Both the position numbers and the translations under genes were made by a program. A stretch of DNA of 64,000 nucleotides. Source: Monocercomonoides exilis (lineage: Eukaryota > Preaxostyla > Oxymonadida > Polymastigidae). The stretch spans positions 1,436,001 to 1,500,000 of the forward strand of contig LSRY02000019.1 in the NCBI GenBank assembly GCA_001643675.2. Direction: 5' to 3'. Shown here piece after piece: positions 26,101-34,864 of this stretch. The notes below the pieces were generated by a model that did no database searches, was not told where the DNA came from, and saw nothing but the letters and a program-made list of their open reading frames with translations. Position 1 is the first letter of the stretch. Each line of letters starts with the position of its first letter.

Positions 26101-29100
26101 GTTGCTGCTGTTCCCCACAATCGATGAAACAAATATGAACTCACTTCTGAACACAAACACTCTTCGCAGAAGATCCTCCTCATCCCCATAATTGTCTGCT
26201 GTGCATCCCCATATTGCCAGCTCCTTCACAAACGGCTCCCCGAAGTTTATCAGAAACTGTGATTCACTTATCTGCGAGTCAAGGTCAGTGCACTTCACAA
26301 ACACATCCCTCCCCTTCGAAGCAACATTCTCTCGGAATGTGATGTTCGACAGCACAAATGGCAAAGTCTTCTGTGCAACACTCTGTGATTTCAAAAACAA
26401 TCCTCCACCTCTCCCAATGTTCGAGCAGAAACATTTTACCACATTCGTGTGATTCATTTCCAATCTCCCCCTTTCATTGAAAAGGAAAAACACTCCTCCT
26501 CCTTCATTCGAATTTGTTGATCCACAGCCATCAATTGTCGAGTTCTCCATTTTCAGTCTCACTTCATTCGGAACATCACAACAAAGCAATGAAGGGTTGT
26601 TTGACGCACTTTGCTTCACATTCATGAACGTGCATTGCTCAAACACAATATTCCACACTTCTTCTGCATTATCATTCCCAACTCCAGAAATCTCATTTTC
26701 TCTCATCGCAATTGCACTTTTCCCGCTCAATGCAATATCTTCAAATGTCACATTGTCCATTGCTATCGCACAATCTGTTGATACACTCATGATCTCACAC
26801 ATCGATGACAATCCTGCGATGTTTGTCTTTTCAATCTCAACAATTCCTTTTGAGGCACTTATCAGAACAAATGACACCTCGCCTTCGGCACTGCCGTGTG
26901 TATTGATTGAACAGCTCACAATGCTCGTTTTGATTGCATCTGAACCTGTCTGGATGAGGATGCTTGCCTCATTGTCAAAAGCAGTCGGAATCACCATTCC
27001 CATTTCTTTGAATTGAACAATCCCTTTGCATCCAACAATAGCATCTCCATCACCCTCAATCGCTTTCACAAATTGAATTTTGTCTGTTTCGCCATTTGTT
27101 CCTTCCAGCCTCATCCCACTCACACTCATTTCACTCCTTGCATCGCAAACCCCATGAATTATCATGCGCTCGACTCCAGAACTGACTGTTCTCTTCAGCC
27201 CATAATCAACAGATCGGCATGGATACTCGCTCAATCCACACACAACAACATTGTTTCCTTCCTCTGTAATAAACACGTTCGATCCAATCTCTTTCCAGAA
27301 ATAGATCAGTGGGATTGCACATTCCCTGTTCCTTCCATCATACCCCCTCATCGAGTCTTCCGTCAGCTTCTCCAGTCTATCTTTCACAAATGGAAGCGTT
27401 TCGTTCTTGATGCTCTTGACGAGCGATGGAGATGAAATGAACAGATCCTTCCCATATTTCGCATTGTTTGGCTTGTCAGAAGAAAAAACAGGTATGGATA
27501 TCACAAACCCTGCCTCTTCTTCTTTCAGTATCTTCAGCATTATTCCTCCTCCATATCCAACCCCTCCCTCTTCGTGTGGTGCTGTGCAACAATAAAATGT
27601 GCACCCACTCACCATAAGTTTCGCATTTGCAGATGCTTCATAAAAGAATGCACCTCCTCCGATCTCTTCTTCTTCTCCAAAAACGGTGCAATCTTCAAAT
27701 GTGCAGTCAAATATTTCAGTTTTGTAATCGTTTCCTACTTCATTATTTGAAACACTTATGCATCCTCCACTTCCCTTCGAACGAGTAATCGAAGAAAACG
27801 AACATCCTGATATCTCTTCAATATTTCCGTTGTGACACTCAACAATACATCCATCACCAAATGTGATTTCTCCAAAATCGCTATTCGTCATATTCATCGA
27901 AGGCACACTTTCAGCATTCCCCTCAACAACAAATATCGATGAATCTCCTTTTTTCATATTCTCTGATCCAAACTCACTCACCTCCACAACCCCTCCAACA
28001 GCCTTCACAAACACTGTCGAAATACTCTCAGTGCCTCCTTCCATCCCGCATCCATTCAGTGTGAGTTTCCCTGAATGGCACTCAAACACACTTTCATGAA
28101 AGGTCAGCGATTTCTTCAAAGAAAATGCAATGCCAGTCACAGACATAGAAACTGTGTTTTTTATCAATCCACTTTGAGCTCCCTCTTTCTGATCAGAAAC
28201 ATTGCATTTCATCTTATCCTCTTTGGATGCGATGCTCCATTCATATGAAGCCAACTCCAATTCCTCCTCAAAGACAAATGGCTCAAGAAGAGCAACATCC
28301 TTTTTCTTCCCTTCAAAGTGGAGCGACACTGCCTTCGAAATGGTTGAACACGGAAACTCTTCAAATCCACACTTCGAGAAATCATGGCTCAGTAATCCTC
28401 CTCCCACAAACGCTGGCCCAGAAAAGTTGTTCCATAAATAGATACACAGTGGAATTGGAAACGACTCGTCACCATTATCATATCCTTGCACCTTGTTCTT
28501 TGTATCGAACGAAGCAGTCACTGATGTGATTTTCCCACTTGTTGCAGTTAACTCCAGATCGATCGAGTCTACAAAAATACCGCTCCCTAATTTGGCCCTG
28601 TTCCCTTCAAATGCTGATGAAATCAGAAACTCTGCATTTATGTCTTTCACTTTCAGCCCAATCCCTCCTCCTCTCCCTTGAGTAGTCGAGGCATAACAGT
28701 TTCTCACAACACCTCCATTCACACTCAATGAATCCCCGCTTCCAATTTCAATCATCATTCCCCCTCCAAAGTCGGAGTCTTCACTTCCACACCCATCAAT
28801 TGTGCATCCTTCAAATGATATCGAATGTGAACCTTCACCAACATTCATCAGCGATGGCCCTGCTGTTGTTCTCACAATGTTGCTGAACATGCAGTTGTCA
28901 AGAGATAGTGAAACAATTGATCCTTGAGAAAGAGATATTACATTTGTGGTAATGAATGTTTGCCCCCATTTCACTTCTTTCATTTCCAACTCTCCACCAT
29001 CAACTTTCCCAAGTGAGTTCTGAATGCTCCTCTCTTCTGAATGAGCTGCGTCCATCGAAATATTCAATCTTCTTGCCTCAATCTTTCCTGCTCCTCTCAC

Positions 29101-30930
29101 CTCAAATATTCTGCATTGTCTGTTGTTGTCAAATGACGTGTTGTGAATAACTGACAAATCACTCATGCCCAAATTCCCTGTCACAACAGAAAAAAGTGAA
29201 AGGCCTTCAGAATTCATTTTCATCACGACTCCACATCCTTCAGATTCCACTCCGCTAATCGTATAATCATTTGATTCCACATTCACTTCGTTAAGCTCTT
29301 CAATTGTTCCATGCATAACTTTCACATCCTTCACATAATCAGGTATTAACTGACTCATGCAATGACTTATTGTGTTGCAAGCATAATTTTCATTCAGCCC
29401 GCAGCTGAACGTGTCTTTCGCATTTGTCTGATTCTCCTTCGAAGCAACAAATCTGCATCTTCCTCCATTTGGAAGCCATTCGCTTTTATCTCCACCTGCA
29501 TAATACCTAACACCTTCAATTCTTGTTGAATAACAATTAAATAACTGAGAATTATTCGAATTGTCATCGACATATACATCATTTCCATTTGGAGCAGAAT
29601 TTTTGTGGAAAAAGCAAAAGCCCACTATATCTCCTCCATAATTTCTCACCATCATGCTCATGCCACCTCCATGGTAAGGAGAGTAGCATCCTTCAAAAAG
29701 GCAGTTATGAACAACAATTTTATCTACTGGATACCAATGAATTAACCCTCCTCCATCTGTATTTGTTGAACAATGCCCACTACAATTTTGGAAAAAACAA
29801 TCCAAAACGCAATCTTTTGTCTTTGTTGTTTTCGAACTCCAAATTCCAAGTCCTCCACCATCATTTCCAGACCATCCATCTCTGAATAGGCAATTCCCAA
29901 CAAATACTTGAATTGCCATTTCTTCAATTTCTGCCCCTGCACCTCCATCATTTGTTGATGCAACGCAGTAACACTCAACAAATGAGGAATGTTTCACTGT
30001 GCATTCTCCAATTTTCAAAGCATATATCCCTCCTCCTCTTGTAGATGTCGCATTGCATTTCACAAAAGACGAGTTCTCAACAGTCAGCGTTGCGCTCGAA
30101 TTGTCATGCACATACAGTGCTCCACCACATGAAGCATTGCACCCAATCCATTCAGCGTTCACATACGACTGATTTTTGGTTGTTTCATTTCGCTCAGTGT
30201 TTTTCATCTTCCGATCCACTCTTTCATTCTGAAAAAATGTGCAATTGTTGCAGTTGAATGAGCCAGATCCTTCTGTTCCACCCACGATTCCTCCCTCAAG
30301 CACATTCATCGATCGTTCAATGTCACAATTCTCTATTGAACTCATCCTCATTATCCTCTCTTTCTCAATTGGCATCTCCTCTGTTTCAATAATTTTCATT
30401 GTGATATTCGCAAATCGACAGTTTTTGATCTCTTCAAAGCCTCCTGCACCCTCTCTCAGAATGCTGCCTCCACTCCCACAAAGCACAACATCCTCAAACT
30501 CACTGTTTCTCACAAACAACTTCGGCAAATCACCCCCGTCCATCTTCACCACGCTCCCCATCATTCCACATTCCTGGCCATTCCCAACACCCAAAGTAGT
30601 GTTTATCAGCCAGCATGTCCCTCCATTCCTCACATAATTCCCATTCCGCTCATTGTTTCTCACAAACACACTTCCCTCAACCTGCAGCAATGATCCTACT
30701 CTTATTTCGAACATCACGCAATCATCTGGCTTTTCAAGCAGCATCCCTTTCATTTCAACTGACGAGTTGTGTATTTCGCAGAACATTTGAACAACGCTTC
30801 CCTTCCCAAAAATACCACTCTTCTCCATTCCACGAACATGGAAAACATCATATTCATTTCTCAATCTATCATTTCTGTCTTTGCCACAAATTGCTGACAA
30901 CAAGCACACAAAATAAATTGAAAGAATCAT
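23101..30930 (-). CDS. Beta-helix surface receptor-like protein with C-terminal pseudokinase
   Basis: One uninterrupted 2609-aa ORF. The ATG at 30930 gives a good signal peptide (MILSIYFVCLLSAICG). The ectodomain is a long series of parallel beta-helix (pectin-lyase-fold) rungs, with motifs such as GGGI, GGGL and NCSFSKCSS. It appears to be built of four modules, each with a cysteine block CGxxExxC(S/N/R)(T/S) (near residues 508, 857, 1232, 1617). One transmembrane helix (about 2136-2160, WIIIVIVLAMLFLIVLITLI) is followed by a basic stop-transfer sequence. The cytoplasmic part carries a degenerate kinase fold. LSPHIILF stands where the catalytic loop should be, MHSDL stands in the DFG position, RWKAPELL is an intact APE motif, and VVFSIGMMLWE has lost the usual Asp. 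HRD and DFG are absent, so catalysis is unlikely. It is probably a surface sensor or adhesin. Similar architectures are, to my knowledge, abundant in oxymonads. Confidence 0.85.
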   Translation of the reverse strand: MILSIYFVCLLSAICGKDRNDRLRNEYDVFHVRGMEKSGIFGKGSVVQMFCEIHNSSVEMKGMLLEKPDDCVMFEIRVGSLLQVEGSVFVRNNERNGNYVRNGGTCWLINTTLGVGNGQECGMMGSVVKMDGGDLPKLFVRNSEFEDVVLCGSGGSILREGAGGFEEIKNCRFANITMKIIETEEMPIEKERIMRMSSIENCDIERSMNVLEGGIVGGTEGSGSFNCNNCTFFQNERVDRKMKNTERNETTKNQSYVNAEWIGCNASCGGALYVHDNSSATLTVENSSFVKCNATSTRGGGIYALKIGECTVKHSSFVECYCVASTNDGGAGAEIEEMAIQVFVGNCLFRDGWSGNDGGGLGIWSSKTTKTKDCVLDCFFQNCSGHCSTNTDGGGLIHWYPVDKIVVHNCLFEGCYSPYHGGGMSMMVRNYGGDIVGFCFFHKNSAPNGNDVYVDDNSNNSQLFNCYSTRIEGVRYYAGGDKSEWLPNGGRCRFVASKENQTNAKDTFSCGLNENYACNTISHCMSQLIPDYVKDVKVMHGTIEELNEVNVESNDYTISGVESEGCGVVMKMNSEGLSLFSVVTGNLGMSDLSVIHNTSFDNNRQCRIFEVRGAGKIEARRLNISMDAAHSEERSIQNSLGKVDGGELEMKEVKWGQTFITTNVISLSQGSIVSLSLDNCMFSNIVRTTAGPSLMNVGEGSHSISFEGCTIDGCGSEDSDFGGGMMIEIGSGDSLSVNGGVVRNCYASTTQGRGGGIGLKVKDINAEFLISSAFEGNRAKLGSGIFVDSIDLELTATSGKITSVTASFDTKNKVQGYDNGDESFPIPLCIYLWNNFSGPAFVGGGLLSHDFSKCGFEEFPCSTISKAVSLHFEGKKKDVALLEPFVFEEELELASYEWSIASKEDKMKCNVSDQKEGAQSGLIKNTVSMSVTGIAFSLKKSLTFHESVFECHSGKLTLNGCGMEGGTESISTVFVKAVGGVVEVSEFGSENMKKGDSSIFVVEGNAESVPSMNMTNSDFGEITFGDGCIVECHNGNIEEISGCSFSSITRSKGSGGCISVSNNEVGNDYKTEIFDCTFEDCTVFGEEEEIGGGAFFYEASANAKLMVSGCTFYCCTAPHEEGGVGYGGGIMLKILKEEEAGFVISIPVFSSDKPNNAKYGKDLFISSPSLVKSIKNETLPFVKDRLEKLTEDSMRGYDGRNRECAIPLIYFWKEIGSNVFITEEGNNVVVCGLSEYPCRSVDYGLKRTVSSGVERMIIHGVCDARSEMSVSGMRLEGTNGETDKIQFVKAIEGDGDAIVGCKGIVQFKEMGMVIPTAFDNEASILIQTGSDAIKTSIVSCSINTHGSAEGEVSFVLISASKGIVEIEKTNIAGLSSMCEIMSVSTDCAIAMDNVTFEDIALSGKSAIAMRENEISGVGNDNAEEVWNIVFEQCTFMNVKQSASNNPSLLCCDVPNEVRLKMENSTIDGCGSTNSNEGGGVFFLFNERGRLEMNHTNVVKCFCSNIGRGGGLFLKSQSVAQKTLPFVLSNITFRENVASKGRDVFVKCTDLDSQISESQFLINFGEPFVKELAIWGCTADNYGDEEDLLRRVFVFRSEFIFVSSIVGNSSNSKNCGEMKGACSSLNVGVSHIIPSDYSQLNVWNETRLSGSCSAQRVTIKSMEASRNAEIKVSEISLADEGVVRTSESVRFEKVIFAFDGAQNTICSCLLHQMSGSLILESVSFHSESRTTANSQLLFDASLIVVENGVFEADACSVNSLGFTKPVFNILDSERSSFDDLGVDDVRCKSSVIECGKSEKVSVSRLTATNITLQNESLISFENGRSSLFVSLVLSSFSNISRSASGSCIVCTTHPMGCFEMCNCSLSKCSSESQRGSQVAITSAEKILMESCVFEGSLEERTENYLNAEEEICRWNGSVVDVAKSSAMLKDTTILNSPEGGITTSGGNVKIEAGSFSNNNPSIEGYPSLRRNIICSDSGTLNVMSLKGGDGLERNTSLWMLNDWCNFEGIVPERDSSFFIPVLESAEAKEETDRMKLTFKGMLFIPCNLSFSVVKRKGEEKEIEHYDFYSNGFLSETEVEGRLAKDVISSCGNEIEVSVHILFGNAESPSSTQQFILKNASEAKTNGNERIVEGGNKTAPYWIIIVIVLAMLFLIVLITLILFVIRWKKVKNEAEDLREIVNDNIRKDPKAFEMVTMEMSPEEQWRRAEREAEKKNEERIKKRVFEKSLGHSESSEHLLSESGSTEYILGRDSDKIPEWMLEKVDEKEEDDEETRKRTPSPSISSTSTTDSDSTFVRGEDLCPTTSSMSNLVDAMACSSPHEKLIVDLRDSLFMLLHGRNKTKEMAIGTLKEREQTAAQILFWVANLSLHSFDEMENELSSLTNLSPHIILFSEHMVICIVMHSDLLSDDDSDSSSISSSTVVTSASDDGDDDSDSLPSSAFEDEDDNFKKECLRWKAPELLINKKMGATEKSVVFSIGMMLWECLTLEIPFGEYEAEAAGQKILNGERPMSKTVLGNKAENVIELLVSQEDSERPCLVWVKRVCIQKFPQGEAVLTLSDAIDFVTDEEIEVREGKEKDEEDKEEKEEEISGEGKEEKGKSESKRTDGVKC

Positions 30931-32742
30931 TGCTCCAATTTTTATTATGGGTTTCTTCGAAAAATACTCTATTTTTGCTGCATAACATTATCTTGTGAAA
31001 TTTTAAAAAAGACAATTTCATACACCATTTCCATTTTCTGAAACCAATTTTCTTCCTTTAGTCCCATTTTTCTTATTCATTCAATTTTAATATTAATTCC
31101 AAGAAACTGTCATCTTCAATAAATTTCTTCTTATTTTTTTTTAATTTTTGAATCTCATCTTTCCCCTTCGATACTTAGCTTGAATGAAATTTCTCGTCCC
31201 CTCAGTTCCTTTTGCATCTTCGGGCATCTTCATGAAAATGTTTCATTTTTTCCAGAATTTCCTTGTTTTATTCACTTAAATTCATAGTCTTCTGGAGAAA
31301 AAATTTGGAAATATTAAAAAATAAAAAGAAATATAAATAAAAAAACCAAGAAATAATTCTGAATGTTCCAATGCTGCACATTATTGCTTTTGCTTCATTG
31401 AATAATATTGTTTCAATTCTTTGCTAAGTCTTCAAAACTATATTTTCCTGCAATTCTTTTCAGCGGAATTTCTTTTTTCCTTTTTTCAGAAAGAAATTGA
31501 TTTTTGATTCAATATCCTCTATTATTTCTCTTTTCTGATTTTTCTTCATTTGTTCCTTTTCATGATCCTCATTTTGCTCTCTTCAATTGCATATCTTCCC
31601 TTTTTCAAATCTTTCTTCTTCTTTGAGGCATTCAATGTTTTCCATCAGAATTTGTATTTTCCTGATGATTTAAATTGCAGATTTATTTTTTGTTCAATCT
31701 CGTTTCAGGTCATTCTGAACAGTTATCCAACGAAATTCTATCTTTTTCAGAGATTTTCCTGTTCCTTCAAAAATGCCTCAATTCAGCCTTTTCTTGCATT
31801 TATTGAGTATTAAAAATTGTTTTTTTGACGAATAAGAGGTGATTTGGAGATTGCTCAATCTTGATAACTGCTTTTTCCAGAAAATAATTTCCATATTCCC
31901 ATTTTCGCTATTGAGTTGTTATGTTATTCACATCTTTGTGCAATCGGAGAAGGATTTGTAAGTTTCTGTGATTAATAATCTAAATAATCCATTTTCTGAT
32001 GATTGAATAAAACGTTCCTAAAATGCGCATATAATAAATTGTTTTGATAAAAGAAAACCTCAAACCTTCAATTCATTTGGCACTTCCGTTGTTTTTGTTC
32101 TTGGTCTGTTTTCTCTTCAGATTCGAGTCTGACAATGCAATCATTCTTTTGCATTTTCGAACCAAATGCAGCCTTTTGAGGAAAATGAAATTGGCCACAA
32201 AGAAACGAATATAAAGACAAACATTTATGTGAAATATGATTATTTTTCTCTGGAATCACGTGGAATGGCCTTGAGTGAATCATTTTTTGAAAAAAAAAGA
32301 CATTTAGTCATTGATATCATAAGGTCTTGGTAGAAAAGTGGAGTTTCTGCAATAATACAAATAATTGAGCAGGAAGGAAAATGAATAAAAACATTTGTGC
32401 TGCATTTGCATTTTAAAATAAATCAATTTTCTTCTAACAAAAATAACTGGAACAAACTGGAAATTCCATCTTCATCCATGTAAAAATGAAAAATAAATAA
32501 TTGTTTGTACAAGTTTCATCTTGAAACATTCCTTAGCAAATTCAAAAAACTTCGGAAAACGGAAAAGAAAAAGTGCAGGAATTTTTATATTATTATGGGG
32601 TTGTGAGTATTTTAAAAAAGAAACCTTGAGAATTAGATCTGGTTGTTTTCAAAAGAAAGAAAGAAAGAAAAGAAAAGAAAAAAAAACAAAAGAAAAAGAA
32701 AGAAAAGAAAAGAAAAGAAAAGAAAAGAAAAGAAAAGAAAAG

Positions 32743-32775
<33 letters not shown>

Positions 32776-33019
32776 GAAAAAAGAAAAAAGAAAAAAGAAA
32801 AAAGAAAAAAAGAAAAAAGAAAAAAGAAAAATAAATAAATGAGAAAAAATAAAAAATAAAAAATAAATAATATATTGAATTTTGAACCTGGTATTTTTTG
32901 AATTAAATGACCTCATTTTAAAAAAAACCCAGTTCATTCGAATAGTGTCATCTTTATATTGGCACTTTTTTCTTTATTGGCACCAAAATTTTTAGAATTG
33001 AAAAAAAGGTAAAAACACA
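30931..33019. other. Intergenic region, AT-rich, no gene supported
   Basis: Two kilobases upstream of the beta-helix gene. Short ORFs are F/L/S-rich translations of T-rich DNA and resemble no family. The only clear structure is the A/G microsatellite at 32656-32832. Confidence 0.6.
32656..32832. repeat. AAAAG/AAAAAG microsatellite
   Basis: A tandem array of AAAAG units (about 32690-32765) passes into AAAAAG units. It lies in non-coding sequence. Confidence 0.95.
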
Positions 33020-34864
33020 TCAAAAAAATACAAAACTCGAATCAATTTCTCTTATTACTTTTCTTTTTCCATTTTCACGTTCAAAGGGGTCAAATTCATC
33101 ACTTGTTTCATCGTCATCATTCTTAATTTTTCTGAATTTTCTTTTCACTTTTTTCTCCAAGGGCAATTCTTCTTCTTCAATTTCCTTTTCTTTTTCTTCA
33201 ATTTCTTCAATTTTCATCTTGTGTTTTTCATTATATTCATCCCATTCATCAAGAAGCTTTTCTTTTGTTATTTCTTTTCCGAAGAAGTCGAAACAATGCG
33301 AATGAGAAGGAATGAAGTATTGAGAAGACTGAGGAAGCTTCATCAACACAGATCCAGATCCATTGCTGAGGACTTCGTTGTTAATGAAGGCTTTTTTGAT
33401 CACAGATGGTGTGAATGCTGTGTGAAGGGCTTGTGGCAACACATCTGCAACAGCTGTAATTTTTGAAGATGAGGAGGTGGATGATGGAGAGCTGTAATTG
33501 TTTGAAAGCTCTGACTTCAACACTGCAAATACGCCTCTGTCCAGCGGCTGAGATATGTGTGTTGTGTGTAGAACGATAGTGATGACGTCAATTTCCACTT
33601 CTTTTAACAGTCTCCATATGGGTGATTATTTTTGAAAAGTCGCTAATGTTTAATTCTCAAATAAATCGAAAATTTCATATTTTGTTCAAATTTTTGTTTG
33701 CATACACCAAACTTCTCTAATATGGAATCAATTTCTGGATAATGCCTTTTCAAACATTCTTTTGAAGATTCGTGAGCAGAAACAGAAATTTGAGTAAAAT
33801 ATGATTTTTTTATTTTTTTGAAAATTAAACATTTGCGACTTTACAAAAAGAATCACACATATAGTTGGATCTGCCCGTGATGAGTGTGAATCCAGGAGAA
33901 GAAGGCAACGATGAGATTCCTTAAAGATGCGTTTTCTTCTGTCAATGATAGCTGGCAGCAGGATTGCAAAGGCGTATTTTTTGGATGCTGTTTTGTCCAT
34001 CCAGCCGTTTGTGTTTGGCCAAATGTCAATTGACTGTGTTAACAGTGTTGTCAGTTCTTTCGGAAGAGATGCGTTCTGCAACAGCACGATAGACGGAAGC
34101 GAGAAACCATCAGCAGCGATTCCAGCGACGAGAGAAGCATTCGGCATCCGTTCAGCAGTCTTTTTGAATCCAGCTTGTTCATTTGTGGGATGAACAATAA
34201 CGCCACGTGTAGAAGTTGGAATTCGAAGCGAAGATTCATCGATATTGAGGATTAATTCCTCCTAATATTTGTTTTCATCGTGTAATGAATGTAATTTGGT
34301 AAACCACGGCCTTCGGACTTTCTGGCAAGATGCCGCAAGTCTGTTGATATCAACTTGGTTTGGAAGCGATAACTTCAACTCCGGATGGCACTTTATGAAT
34401 GCGTGAACCGTCTTCAGAGTGATTGTCTTTTTCTTCTTTTCTTCATTTTCTCCTTCTTCTTCACTATCGTTAATTATATTTTCCATCTAAATACAAATTA
34501 ATAAACAATTCAGATATCAATTGCAAACCAGATCACGTGCTTTTCTTAATGAGAGGCTAGTCCCAGATCGGGATTCAATTGTAACTTCTTCCAAGAATTG
34601 CTTTTCTTTTTCTCCGATGATAATTGGCGGGTGTCCCACTTTTGCAATCGGCCTGCAGTTTTTTATTGCTTTAACAGCGTGTTTCAAAGATTTTTTACCG
34701 ATTCCATCAAAATTTACCCCGTCGACCAGCCTAACATCATTATCATTCACAATGTGAGCAATCCTTTCTAATCTTGAACAGTGTTTTCTGTAATGCAATG
34801 AAGACATTGCTTCCTTCAGCTGCTTCTGCGCCGCTTGAGCTTTCTTTTTCACTAGTAATTTCAT
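33020..34864 (-). mobile_element. Pogo/Tigger-like DDE transposase gene, probably inactive
   Basis: The coding pieces read right to left. Exon 34529..34864 (112 aa, basic, helix-turn-helix-like) is spliced by a GTTTGC donor to 34486. That frame then runs to about 33869 through one in-frame TAG at 34262-34264, and further pieces lie at about 33720-33760 and 33020-33598. The three acidic residues of the DDE_1 fold can be seen: NIDESS (first Asp), LLLLDSHSSR (second) and QPLDRGVF (third, after HTTHIS). Between the second and third Asp no single set of splice sites keeps the frame, and an inverted repeat occupies the two presumed introns. A K/E-rich tail ends at 33020. The TAG and the unresolved frame suggest a decayed copy. 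No terminal repeats were identified. Confidence 0.75.
33635..33844. repeat. Inverted repeat inside the transposase gene
   Basis: Arms 33635-33697 and 33783-33844 are imperfect reverse complements. Both contain AAAGTCGC.AATGTTTAATT and then a CATATTTT..TCAAATTT block. They flank about 85 bp that encodes CLKRHYPEID on the minus strand. The sequence GGTGATTATTTTTG (33621-33634) abuts the left arm and is the terminal repeat of another element at 51048. Confidence 0.65.

Noticed and set aside
32521-32838. K/E-rich plus-strand ORF of 105 aa
   Set aside because: It is a translation of the AAAAG microsatellite.
34262-34264. Alternative genetic code (TAG or TAA as Gln) to explain in-frame stops in the transposase and at about 37976
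   Set aside because: TAG and TAA end several clear genes at the expected places (TPR protein, CID protein, eRF3, RRM protein, TMEM230-like), so local decay is the simpler reading.
34262-34320. A short intron removing the TAG at 34262 (acceptor TATTAG, donors GTTTAC or GTGG)
   Set aside because: Both donor options leave the wrong phase and run into a stop, so the TAG was kept as a nonsense codon.
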